64,000 bases of DNA from Deltaproteobacteria bacterium (lineage in GTDB: Bacteria > Myxococcota_A > UBA9160 > UBA4427), in the NCBI GenBank assembly GCA_002709835.1, contig PAQX01000022.1, positions 1 through 64,000 of the forward strand, read 5' to 3'. The translations under genes were made by a program, and so were the position numbers. The notes beneath the pieces are model-generated. The model had not been told where the DNA came from, did not search any database, and saw only the letters and a program-made list of their open reading frames with translations. Of the stretch, positions 10,443 through 19,665 are shown piece after piece. Position 1 is the first letter of the stretch; each line of letters begins with the position of its first letter.

Positions 10443-10666
10443 GTCTTCTCCAGAAGGGGATGGGGAGCGCGAACGATCGCCTACGCGGACGCGCCCAGCC
10501 AGCCCTCCCGCCCCATAGCTCGCCCTCGCCGGCTCCGCCGGCCCCACGGTATGCGCCTTTTGGAGGCCTGCCCGAGCGGAGTCCCTGTATTAGAGTCGTT
10601 CTCGCTACACGAGCCGTCTCCGTGGACACCCAACTTCCGCCGAGCCACCGCCAACGAGGACCCGTC

Positions 10667-11776
10667 ATGCCGATCAGCCCCATGGACGACTATCTCGCCC
10701 ATCAGACCACAGACACCTTCGACCACGTCTTCACGAGCGATCGCAACTTCTTCGATCGCTACTACTTCAACCTCCATGCGTCGAGCGACGAGCTCTTCAT
10801 GGTTTTCGGCCTCGGGCAGTATCCGAACCTCGGAGTGACCGACGCGTTTGCCTCGATCTCCCATGGCGATACCCAGTACACCGTGCGGGCCTCGCGCGAG
10901 CTCGGCAGCGACCGCATGGACACGTCCTGCGGCCCCTTCAAGTTCGAGGTCCTGGAAGGGCTCAAGAAGCTTCGAATCCAGTGCGACGACAACGAGTGGG
11001 GCCTCGCCTTCGACGTGACCTGGGACGGCTCCCAGCACCCCCTCGAAGAGCCGAAGTCGGTCAAGAAGAGCTTCAACCGCACCGTCATGGACAACGCGCG
11101 CTTCGCGCAGACCGGCTGCTACACCGGATCGCTTGAGATCGACGGCCAGAGCTACACCGTCGAGCCCACCAAGTGGAAGGGAGCGCGAGACCGCTCCTGG
11201 GGCGTGCGGGGCGTGGGTGAGCCGGAGCCGCCGGGCATTCGCGTGACCGAAGAGCGCGCACACGGCTTCTTCCACAACTGGATGCCGATGCAATTCGAGG
11301 ACTACATGATCAAGACCTTCATCGAGGAAGGCCCCGACGGCGAGCGTCAGATGGAGGAAGGCATCAAGGTCTGGAACTACGGGATCGACAAGCCGAACGA
11401 GATCCTCGGCTCCCCGAACCACAAGATGCGGTACCACTCCGGCACCCGAGAAGTCGCCGGCGCGACGATCGGCTATGCCAACAGCGACCTCACCGTGGAG
11501 AACATCCCGCTCCGCACGGTCAACCTCGGCATGGGCTCCGGCTACATCAACACCGATGGCTGGGGTCACGGCGTCTACCAGGGCAAGGAGAAGGTCGAGG
11601 GCGTGAAGTACGACGTCTCGACCCCGGCCAAGCGCGCAGAGGTCTTTGGTCTGAACGAGACCCTGTGCCGGTTCGAGGCCAGCAACGGGGACGTCGGCTA
11701 CGGCATGCACGAGAACTTCATCGTCGGGATCTATCGACCCTACGGCTTCGACGAACCCGGCACGATGGCGCCTTAG
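10667..11776 (+). CDS. Uncharacterised protein, paralogue of 43513-44649
   Basis: Start set at MPISPMDDYLAHQT. Shares DDYxxHQT, DRxxxDRYxFN, QYPNLGVTD and KDRSWG/RDRSWGVRxVGxPxPPG with the protein at 43513-44649. Confidence 0.8.
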   Translation: MPISPMDDYLAHQTTDTFDHVFTSDRNFFDRYYFNLHASSDELFMVFGLGQYPNLGVTDAFASISHGDTQYTVRASRELGSDRMDTSCGPFKFEVLEGLKKLRIQCDDNEWGLAFDVTWDGSQHPLEEPKSVKKSFNRTVMDNARFAQTGCYTGSLEIDGQSYTVEPTKWKGARDRSWGVRGVGEPEPPGIRVTEERAHGFFHNWMPMQFEDYMIKTFIEEGPDGERQMEEGIKVWNYGIDKPNEILGSPNHKMRYHSGTREVAGATIGYANSDLTVENIPLRTVNLGMGSGYINTDGWGHGVYQGKEKVEGVKYDVSTPAKRAEVFGLNETLCRFEASNGDVGYGMHENFIVGIYRPYGFDEPGTMAP

Positions 11777-11834
11777 CGCCCGCCCCTTCGCGCTGACTCG
11801 CCAGCCCGGGCCGGGCGTTCGATCGCGACCGGGC

Positions 11835-13274
11835 TCAGCCCTCGTTCGCCCCGTTCGCGGCGAGGGCCGCCGCGAGCCCCGAGTAGCGAGGTTGATCGAT
11901 CGCGAGCTGGTTGACCACGGTCGCGCGGAGATGATCCGCGAGCCCCGGCAGCTCGAGAGGGATCGATCCGTCACGCAGCCCTGTGGAGAGCCGCCGCCGG
12001 AGCCCGTCGATCGGCTCCCCCGCCTCGCCGTCGACGAGCGCGAGCAGCCGAAGCCGCTCGGCCGCGACGTGCGCGGGGCCGAGGGTCAGCTCCCGCAGCA
12101 CGATGTCCAGGGAGTTCGACGCCACGAGCGAGAGGAACGCGTCCCGCCCCTTCAAGCGACCGCGCAGGTCGTTCCGAAGGAAGTCGCGCACGCTCTCGAG
12201 CAACTCGTCCGACCGCGGCATGTCCAGGGAGCTCGCCGCCGTGCCCTCCTCCACCAGCTCGACCGGCCCCGGAATGATCAGGTTCGCGCAATCGACCTGA
12301 CACTCGGAGCTCCTCCGCGCGATCCCCGGCCGTTCGACGCTCGCGTCGACGCCACCGCGGTACATCGCCGCCATCTGGAGCGTCCCGACCGCCCACCAGA
12401 ATGAGCCGAAGACCTCCCACCACCGTAGATGGTCCGACGTGATGCGGATGCCCGACTCGGCCTCGTATCCCTCGAGGAGGGCTTCGCGGGAACCGAACCC
12501 TCCCACGGGCTGGTCGTGGCGACCGAAGCGCCAGGAATTGGTGCAGATCCAACCGAGGTCGCGGACCGGATCGCCGAGATAGGCGACCTCCCAGTCGAGC
12601 ACCGCGGTGATTCCGTCCGGCGTGATCATGAGGTTGCCGTTCCGGAAATCATTGTGGACCAGGCGCGGCGTGTCGTAGATCGCGTCGGGAAGGTGGTCGA
12701 GGAGCCACCGGGCCGTGAAGTCGATCATCGGCTGGGGCGTGTCGTAGCTTCGGTAACCGGCCCAGAGCCGCTCGACGTACTCCCGCGTCGTCTGCGTGTC
12801 GAGCAGCGCCGTGAGCCCCGTCGCCTTTGGATCGATTCCGTGGATGCGCGCCAGGACCCGGCCGCATTCGAAGGCGAGCGTCGGGCGCACCGCCTCGAGC
12901 GCGGGATCTTTCAGGATCTTCCCGCCGAGGGTCTCCCCCTCGAGCCACGCCATCAAGAAGCCTTCGCCGAGTCCGTCGCCCTCCTCGAGCACGAAGAAGA
13001 CCTCGGGCTCCGGCACGCCGGCCTCCCGAGCGACCTCCATGAGCCGTGCTTCTCCGGCGAGCCCCGGGCCCGGATTCAAGCCGCTGCGGTCCGGTGAACC
13101 GCCTCCCGCCGCGCGGCGGAACGCCAACGTCTGCGACGTCCCGTTCGCCACGATCTCCACGCGATAGGTCTCCTGGCTGGCGCCGCCAGAAAGCCGTCGC
13201 ACCGCGACCAACTCCTCGAAGCCGGAGAGTCCGCGCGTGAGCGCGGCGGAGAGCCGTTCCTCGAAGTCTTCCAT
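11835..13274 (-). CDS. Phosphotransferase (APH/aminoglycoside phosphotransferase-like kinase) with extra C-terminal helical domain (DUF6285-like)
   Basis: LVHNDFRNGNLMITPDGITAVLDWEVAYLGDPVRDLGWI kinase motif; about 130-aa C-terminal extension. Confidence 0.88.
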   Translation of the reverse strand: MEDFEERLSAALTRGLSGFEELVAVRRLSGGASQETYRVEIVANGTSQTLAFRRAAGGGSPDRSGLNPGPGLAGEARLMEVAREAGVPEPEVFFVLEEGDGLGEGFLMAWLEGETLGGKILKDPALEAVRPTLAFECGRVLARIHGIDPKATGLTALLDTQTTREYVERLWAGYRSYDTPQPMIDFTARWLLDHLPDAIYDTPRLVHNDFRNGNLMITPDGITAVLDWEVAYLGDPVRDLGWICTNSWRFGRHDQPVGGFGSREALLEGYEAESGIRITSDHLRWWEVFGSFWWAVGTLQMAAMYRGGVDASVERPGIARRSSECQVDCANLIIPGPVELVEEGTAASSLDMPRSDELLESVRDFLRNDLRGRLKGRDAFLSLVASNSLDIVLRELTLGPAHVAAERLRLLALVDGEAGEPIDGLRRRLSTGLRDGSIPLELPGLADHLRATVVNQLAIDQPRYSGLAAALAANGANEG

Positions 13275-13398
13275 CGCCGCGGATTCTAGACGACGCCGAC
13301 TCGCCCCCGCAGCCTACGCCGACGACGGCGCCCCGAACCAAAACGGCGCACCGACGGACTCCGTCGATGCGCCGCGATTCGGTCCTTCGAGGCCCGCG

Positions 13399-14208
13399 CT
13401 AGGAGCGGTACTCCTCCGGGTAGCTGCTCCAGTCGATCTCGCGGATCGGGCCGCCCATCTTACCGGGCCAGCGGGAGCTCCCGATGGTGTCGACGAAGGG
13501 CCAGAAGGCGTCGGGATCGAGCGCGCCCTGACGGGAGATCTCGCGCTGGATCGGCTTGCCGATCGCCAGACAGGCCTCGACGTCGCCCTGGATCGGAAGG
13601 CGCTCTGCGATCGGATCCCAGGGGCTCTCCCGCAGGATGAGTTCGCCCTCGACCTTCTCGCGGTAGACGGGCTGGGTCTTCGACTCGACCGAGACTACGA
13701 AGGGTTCGATGTCGTAGGCCTTCTCGGCGCCGCCGACCGCACGCGAGCACTTGATCCACCACTGGAAGTCGTGCTCCTCGTCGGGCATCTCGAGGTTGCC
13801 TGCGGTCTTCCCCTTGTACTCGAGGAACGTGTATCCCTGGTGGGTACAACGCGCCTTGACCGACTCGCCGATCCGGTAGTACTCGATCTCGCACGGGAAT
13901 TTCGGCTGGCCGTTCATGTCCTTCGAGATGTAGATCGCGCTCTCCTGATCGATGCCATAGCCGAGGCAGTAACGCCCCTTCTGACCGCGATAGTCCGCAT
14001 CGACGTCGATGACGACGCCGAACTCGGGCTCGTCCGGAACCGGGATCAGATAGATGTTCAGGTGCACGTTCGACGTATCCGAAGGCTCGAGACCCGGGGG
14101 CAGGAGCTCGGCGAGCTTCGCCGGATCGGTCGGGTACTTGATGCGCAGGTTCGGCCAACCGAGGACCTCGCCGGGATTGATCTTGAAAGCGTCGTTCGGA
14201 ATGGACAT
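13399..14208 (-). CDS. Acetoacetate decarboxylase-like protein
   Basis: MSIPNDAFKINPGEVLGWPNLRIKYPTDPAKLAELLPPGLEP and GRYCLGYGIDQESAIYISKDMNGQPK are typical of ADC-family proteins. Confidence 0.75.
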   Translation of the reverse strand: MSIPNDAFKINPGEVLGWPNLRIKYPTDPAKLAELLPPGLEPSDTSNVHLNIYLIPVPDEPEFGVVIDVDADYRGQKGRYCLGYGIDQESAIYISKDMNGQPKFPCEIEYYRIGESVKARCTHQGYTFLEYKGKTAGNLEMPDEEHDFQWWIKCSRAVGGAEKAYDIEPFVVSVESKTQPVYREKVEGELILRESPWDPIAERLPIQGDVEACLAIGKPIQREISRQGALDPDAFWPFVDTIGSSRWPGKMGGPIREIDWSSYPEEYRS

Positions 14209-14250
14209 GGAATCCTCCTCTTTAAAATGACTCTCTGTCGTGTAGGCCGT

Positions 14251-15492
14251 TTACTCGGTCCGGAACTGGCTCTTCTCGGGGCCGATCCGATCGACGAGGG
14301 GCTGGAGCGCCGCGACGTCGAAGCCGTAGAACTCGGCGGCGTTCCCGCCCAGGATGGCGGTGATGTCCTCGTCGGGCAGGCCGCCGAGAACTTCGACCAT
14401 CATCTTCTGGGTACTCGGCCACGTTCCCTCCGGATGCGGATAGTCCGAGCCCCACATGATCGTGCCGAGGCCGATCTCGTGACGAAGCTCCGCTTCGCGG
14501 CGCGACATGGCGGAGCTGCCGACCTTGATGTTCCGCTTGAAGTACTCCGACGGCTTCATCGAGAGGTGCTTCTTGTATCCGGTTCCGAGCTTGGCCGAGA
14601 AATGGTGATCGCCGTATCGCTGATCCATCAGATGGAGCAGCTCGGGAACCCAGATGGTCGACCCCTCGGTCACCGCGGTCTTGAGGGTCGGGAAGCGCTC
14701 GAAGACGCCGCCCCAGATCATGTAGACGAGCGGGCGGGTCAACCACCACGCGACCTCGGTCACGTAGATCCCGAGCGCGCCCGGCATCTCGACGGGCGGC
14801 TCGGCGAGCTGCTCGGGATCCCGGGCCCGGAAGATGTCCAACCCGTAGTACTCGTGCATCGGCGCCGCGCCCGAGTGGAAGTGGATCACCATGTCGCGCT
14901 CTTCGCAGGCGCGCCACATCGGATCGTATTTCGGATGGTGGTAGGGGTCCTGGCCGGTGAACATGTGGGGAAGCATGATCCCGCGAAGGCCGTTCTCCTT
15001 GGCCCAGACGATCTCGGCCACCGCCTTCTCGACGCCCCAGAAGGGCGCGATCAGCGCGAGGCCGTAGCGGCGCTCGGGGCTTTCGGAGCAGAACGCCGAC
15101 ATCCACCGATTGTGCGCGCGGCATCCCGCCCACTGATGGTCCGGATCCACGCCAACCGGCATGAGGCCGAGGTCGCCGCCGAAGGGCGGGGAGTTCTCCT
15201 CCGTCAGGCCGTCGACGAAGAGGATCTCCGCCGCGACGCCGTCGGCATCCAGGACCTCGTTCCGCCGCCCGCCGTCCCACGCGCCGGCGAGACCATGCGC
15301 CTTGTCGGAGGCCCATTGCTGGCTCTCCTGGCGCATCTCGAGTCGCTCGCCCGCCAGCTCGAGCGCCTTCATGCGCGCCTCGTTCTGTCGATCAAACTCC
15401 TCCCGGTACGAAGGGTCGAGGTAGTCGCGATAGATCTCCGGTCGCGGCCCCGCGTGGCCATCGGAAGAGATCACGAGATAGCGATCACTCAT
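14251..15492 (-). CDS. Amidohydrolase-2 family protein
   Basis: MSDRYLVISSDGHAGPRPEIYRDYLDPSYREEFD; GLRGIMLPHMFTGQDPYHHPKYDPMW; IMWGSDYPHPEGTWPST. Confidence 0.9.
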   Translation of the reverse strand: MSDRYLVISSDGHAGPRPEIYRDYLDPSYREEFDRQNEARMKALELAGERLEMRQESQQWASDKAHGLAGAWDGGRRNEVLDADGVAAEILFVDGLTEENSPPFGGDLGLMPVGVDPDHQWAGCRAHNRWMSAFCSESPERRYGLALIAPFWGVEKAVAEIVWAKENGLRGIMLPHMFTGQDPYHHPKYDPMWRACEERDMVIHFHSGAAPMHEYYGLDIFRARDPEQLAEPPVEMPGALGIYVTEVAWWLTRPLVYMIWGGVFERFPTLKTAVTEGSTIWVPELLHLMDQRYGDHHFSAKLGTGYKKHLSMKPSEYFKRNIKVGSSAMSRREAELRHEIGLGTIMWGSDYPHPEGTWPSTQKMMVEVLGGLPDEDITAILGGNAAEFYGFDVAALQPLVDRIGPEKSQFRTE

Positions 15493-15505
15493 CTTCGTCT
15501 CCTTC

Positions 15506-16767
15506 TCACGCTTCGCCGCGGATCTGCGCGATCGTCGGACCGATCTCGCTTGCGATCGGCGCGAGCTTGTCGACATCGAATCCGTAGATCCGCGCCGCGT
15601 TGAGGCCGAGCATGTCCCGGATCTCCTGCTCAGGGTAGTTGCCGAACGTCTCCTGCAGCTCCTTCATGGTCGAAGGCCAGGTTCCTTCGAGGTGCGGGTA
15701 GTCGGTGCCCCACATGATCTTCTCGACGCCGATCTCGTCCTTGAACTTCGCTTCGTGCGGCCGGAGGAAGGAGGCGCCGATGAAGCAGTTCTGCTCGTAG
15801 TAGCCGGTCGGGCTCTTCGACAGGTCCTTCGTGAAGTGCTTGAAGATCGGGTCCGCCGCCTTGAACTCAAGCACGCGCAGCTTCTCGATCATCCAGCCGA
15901 CCCCGACCTCCGTCAGGATGTACTTGAGGTTCGGGTGGCGCTCGAAGGCCCCGGACCACATCAGCGCCGTGAACGGACGCTGGGCCCACATGTCGACCTC
16001 GCTGATAAACATCGCGGTCGCGCACTCGACGTCGCCGTAGTCCGGCGCCCAACCCGAGTGGGTCTGGAGCGGCAGATCGAGCTCCTCGCAGACGGCCCAG
16101 ATCGGCTCGTAGCGGGGATGGTGATAGAAGGGGTGATTCCCCGTGCTCGACGGCAGCAGCACCCCGCCCAGAGCCCCATCGCCTTGGCCTCGCGGATCTC
16201 CTGGACCGTCACGTCGATGTCGTCCACGTTGATCAGCGCGACACCGGCCATCCGCTCCGGATGCGAGCTGCAGAAGTCGGCGAGCCATCGGTTGTATGCG
16301 CGGCAGCCTTCGAGGTTCTGCTCGGGGCTGATCTCGTTCCGGTACTGCATGAGCCCCGCGCCGAAGGGAGCCATCTGCGGGAAGATGATCTCGCCGGCGA
16401 CCCCGTCGTCGTCGAGCTCCTTCATGCGCACCTTCGCGTCCCACTCCCCGGGCCGCGGCGCGAAGGGGTTCGACGGGTCGGAGAGCATGTCGAGGAGGTC
16501 CGCGTCCGTCGGCGCGTAGTCCGGGTCGGACATCGCCTTCATGCGGTTGCCGCCCTGCTCGCCTGCGCCTTCGCTGTAGGCCTCGACCGCCTCCTGATCG
16601 AAGAAGGTCCCGGCGCGGTTCATCATCTCGCGCGTGTACTGAACCCACCACGCGTTCGCTGCGTCGTGGAACTTCGGATCCATGAACTCGTTGTAGCCGG
16701 ACGGGAGCGTGCCGGCGTGACAGTCGGAGCTGATGATCAGGACCGGGTCGTTGGAATCGGTGCTCAT
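15506..16767 (-). pseudogene. Amidohydrolase-2 family gene split by an apparent 1-bp deletion (frameshift near 16162-16170)
   Basis: N-terminal half in frame from 16767 (MSTDSNDPVLIISSDCHAGTLPSGY...EIREAKAMGLWAG). C-terminal half in another frame (GVLLPSSTGNHPFYHHPRYEPIW...IMWGTDYPHLEGTWPST...). Total length 1262 nt is 2 mod 3. Adding one G to TGGGCGGGG restores MGLWGGVLLPSSTG, co-linear with the neighbouring paralogue. Confidence 0.85.
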
Positions 16768-16825
16768 TGGATGACTCCTTGAATCGACGGGTGCGATTCG
16801 GTGATAAGGGAATGGCCGGGCCGGC

Positions 16826-17701
16826 CTACGACAGGCCCATGTGTTCGAGTTCGATCGGGCACTCGCCGGCGGCGAGTTTCTTCGCGCGGTCGACCAGGGT
16901 CGCTTCCATGGTCTCGCGACCGATCATGATCACGAAGTCCTCGTTGCGGATGCCCTCGAGACAGAACTCCGCGAGTTCGTCGAGATCCTGAACCGGCATC
17001 TCGAAGCCGGCTGCCTTCGCGCCTTCCATGAAGTCGTCGAAGGTCGTCTCCTGGCTGGAATCGACGTCGGTCTTGCGCGCGAGGTCCGCCGGGCGATTCC
17101 GCTTGGTCGTCCAGATGCCGGTGTCGAGCATCCCGCCGGACGGGTAGAAGATCGCGGCGCGGAGATTCGTCCCCCGGCCGACGAGCTGCGCTGCGAGGCA
17201 CTCCGTCATCGTCGACACGGCCGCCTTGCTGGACGCGTATACGACCTGCTGGGCGAGGGGAGAGATCCCACCGTCGCCCGACGACGTGTTGAGGACGTAA
17301 CCCTCTTCGCCGGACTCGATCATGCGCGGAACGAAGGCCTGGATGCCGTGGGCTACACCCGCGACGTTCACACCGTGGACCCAGGTGAAGTCCGAGGGTT
17401 CGGTCTCCCAGACGTCGAGGTTCGGCGCGGAAACGCCCGCGTTGTTGAAGAGGATGTGGCAGGCGCCGTGCTTGTCGAACGTGTAGTCCGCGAGGGCCTG
17501 GACCGAGGCCGGGTCAGAGACGTCGGTGACGACGCCACTCACGGCGTCCCCGAGTTCCTCGCAGGTCGCCTTGAGCACCGGCTCCTCGACGTCGCCAATC
17601 ACGACCTTCATGCCGGCGCCGACGCAGGCCTTGACCAAGGCCTTGCCGATACCCCCTGCGCCGCCGGTGACGACCGCGACCTTGCCTTCAAAATCCTTCA
17701 T
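16826..17701 (-). CDS. Short-chain dehydrogenase/reductase (SDR)
   Basis: MKDFEGKVAVVTGGAGGIGKALV; NNAGVS; YASSKAAV catalytic YxxxK. Confidence 0.94.
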   Translation of the reverse strand: MKDFEGKVAVVTGGAGGIGKALVKACVGAGMKVVIGDVEEPVLKATCEELGDAVSGVVTDVSDPASVQALADYTFDKHGACHILFNNAGVSAPNLDVWETEPSDFTWVHGVNVAGVAHGIQAFVPRMIESGEEGYVLNTSSGDGGISPLAQQVVYASSKAAVSTMTECLAAQLVGRGTNLRAAIFYPSGGMLDTGIWTTKRNRPADLARKTDVDSSQETTFDDFMEGAKAAGFEMPVQDLDELAEFCLEGIRNEDFVIMIGRETMEATLVDRAKKLAAGECPIELEHMGLS

Positions 17702-17759
17702 GAGGGGAGTCTCTCCTGTTCGAGATGAATGGGATTTGCGCGCTCTCGGGCGCGGGGAA

Positions 17760-18392
17760 TCAATCGGCGGGCAGCAGACTCGCCAGAAAGCGCCCGACCT
17801 CCGAGGTCCGTTCCCGAACGTCGTAGTCGTCACGGTGGACCCACTCGAGGGTCGTTGCATAGATGGAGCCGAGCACGACCTCGGCGAAGGTCTCGACGGA
17901 GGCGCCGCGCGGGAGCTGCTCGAGCCCGCCTGCGGCCAGCAACGCCTGCACCGCGTCGCTTACCCGGATTTCCCCCTCGCTCGCTTCAGGGGTTCCATGC
18001 GCCGCGCCGAAGAAGGAACCGACGAACTCGCGATGGACCGGGCCCATCTCGAAGTCTTCCGAGGCATAGAAGCCGTCGAAGAGAATCGTGATCCGCTCGC
18101 GCGTCGTGCGTCCGGCCGCCCGGGCATCGTCGATCGACGCGACCATCCGCGACACCGCCTCCCGGGACAGCGCCTGGACGATGTGGGCCTTGGTCGGAAA
18201 GTGATTGCAGAGCGTCCGCTTCGCGACGTCCGCGGCTTCGCAGATGTCGTCGATCTTCGTCGCTTCGATCCCGCGCTCCGTGAAGAGCTCTTCCGCCGTC
18301 GTGAGGACGCGGGCGCGGAACTCCTGGACGCGTCGATCGACGCGTCCGGGCGGGCCGTCCGGATTCAGGGGCTGGGGGGACGAAGCCGGCAC
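17760..18392 (-). CDS. TetR/AcrR family transcriptional regulator
   Basis: VLTTAEELFTERGIEATKIDDICEAADVAKRTLCNHFPTKAHIV N-terminal HTH. Confidence 0.94.
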   Translation of the reverse strand: MPASSPQPLNPDGPPGRVDRRVQEFRARVLTTAEELFTERGIEATKIDDICEAADVAKRTLCNHFPTKAHIVQALSREAVSRMVASIDDARAAGRTTRERITILFDGFYASEDFEMGPVHREFVGSFFGAAHGTPEASEGEIRVSDAVQALLAAGGLEQLPRGASVETFAEVVLGSIYATTLEWVHRDDYDVRERTSEVGRFLASLLPAD

Positions 18393-18403
18393 TCGTACTC
18401 CTC

Positions 18404-18421
18404 TTGGCCTCTAGCGGCCAA
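18404..18421. promoter_or_regulatory. Inverted repeat TTGGCC-N6-GGCCAA upstream of the TetR gene
   Basis: Seen directly: ttggcc(18404-18409) tctagc ggccaa(18416-18421), 12 nt before the tetR start. Confidence 0.45.
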
Positions 18422-18423
18422 GT

Positions 18424-18439
18424 GGCATTTAAATGCCAT
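18424..18439. promoter_or_regulatory. Perfect 16-bp palindrome TGGCATTTAAATGCCA, candidate TetR operator
   Basis: Perfectly self-complementary, AT-rich centre in a GC-rich genome, about 32 bp upstream of the tetR start codon. Confidence 0.6.
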
Positions 18440-18532
18440 TTCCCGGCAAGCGAGTCAAGACCGGATAAGGAAGGTCCCGGCCCTTTCCCCCGCCCTCGAC
18501 CGGAATCCCTCCTGAGGTCAGGGACTTCGAGG

Positions 18533-19012
18533 CTAGCCGGCGGCGAGCTCGTCGAGCACGAATTGCGGGATCTCGAAGTACGAGACCTCGTTCGGCTCCT
18601 CCAGCCGCCCGAAGAGATCCAGGAGAAGCGGCCCAGCCGCACCCAAGGCCTCGGTATCGAGCGCCTCGCCGACCTCTGCGGAGCCGGCCTCACCGGCCAA
18701 CTCGCTCGCCCGCGTCGTGAGCGCCTCGATCCCCCACGCCACGGAGTCGGCAGCGGGGATCACCGTCTCTTCCTGGCGCTCGGCGGGCGCGTGGTAGTGA
18801 GGTCGCGTTCGAAAGAGGTCCATCCGGACGAGCTCGACATCCTGGCCCGCTTCCTGGCCCCAGACGTAGACCGAGATACCCCCGTCGATCGTCCCGACCT
18901 CTCGCCGGCAGGCGACGACCCGGAGGCCCCCCGCGGTGACCTCGTCGTCCGGGCCCTTCTTGATCTCGAGCTTGGCCATCGGTTCTTCTGTCGTCACGTC
19001 GGGACTCCTCAT
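18533..19012 (-). CDS. Hypothetical protein
   Basis: MRSPDVTTEEPMAKLEIKKGPDDEVTAGGLRVVACRREVGTIDGGISVYVWGQ...; isolated on its strand; alternative start at MAKLE. Confidence 0.7.
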   Translation of the reverse strand: MRSPDVTTEEPMAKLEIKKGPDDEVTAGGLRVVACRREVGTIDGGISVYVWGQEAGQDVELVRMDLFRTRPHYHAPAERQEETVIPAADSVAWGIEALTTRASELAGEAGSAEVGEALDTEALGAAGPLLLDLFGRLEEPNEVSYFEIPQFVLDELAAG

Positions 19013-19067
19013 CGTCGCGCGGTCGCGTTCCGCCGAAGCCTAGTGTAGTTGCGCGACGCGCCCTCGC

Positions 19068-19658
19068 TCAGCCCAGGGCCTGCTCGAAGTCCCCCGCGAG
19101 CAGATCGCGCACGGCCGCCCCGAGGTCGGAGCGAACAGGGATCGCGTGTTCGACGGCGAAGGCGACGTCGTCCGCCCTCCCCTGGCCGCTCTGGACGAGA
19201 ACGGCCGCACACCCCGCGGCCCGCGCCGCAACGAGATCGACCTCGCGATCCCCGACCATCAGGGCCCGCGCGGGAGGCACGTCGAATCGCCGCAACGCCT
19301 CCCGAAGCAGACCGGGGCGGGGTTTCCGGCATTCGCAGTCGTCTTCCGGCACGTGCGGACAGAAGAAACACGCATCGATCCGTCCGCCGTGCGACGCGAC
19401 CGCGTCGCGCATCTTCTCGTGAATGGCGTCCAGTGCCGCGCGATCGAAGAGCCCGCGGCCCAGACCCGACTGGTTCGTCACGACGGCGACCCGACAGCCC
19501 GCCGCTTCGAGGGCCGCGATCGCTTCGAGGGCCCCGGGGATCGGCACCCAGTCCGCGGCGCACCGGACGTAGTCGGCGCGGTCCTGGTTGATCACACCGT
19601 CGCGATCCAGGAGCACGAGTCGAGGAAGGTGCGCTGCGGCGCCCGATCGAAACGACAC
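19068..19658 (-). CDS. gmhB: D-glycero-beta-D-manno-heptose 1,7-bisphosphate 7-phosphatase-like HAD phosphatase
   Basis: GTG start. LVLLDRDGVINQDRADYVRCAADWVPIPGALEAI; FFCPHVPEDDCECRKPRPGLL (Cys/His zinc motif); ALMVGDREVDLVAARAAGC. Confidence 0.88.
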   Translation of the reverse strand: MSFRSGAAAHLPRLVLLDRDGVINQDRADYVRCAADWVPIPGALEAIAALEAAGCRVAVVTNQSGLGRGLFDRAALDAIHEKMRDAVASHGGRIDACFFCPHVPEDDCECRKPRPGLLREALRRFDVPPARALMVGDREVDLVAARAAGCAAVLVQSGQGRADDVAFAVEHAIPVRSDLGAAVRDLLAGDFEQALG

Positions 19659-19665
19659 GCGCGAC

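Noticed and set aside
13237-15603. 788-aa plus-strand ORF
   Set aside because: Antisense to the acetoacetate-decarboxylase-like and amidohydrolase genes; no recognisable domain.
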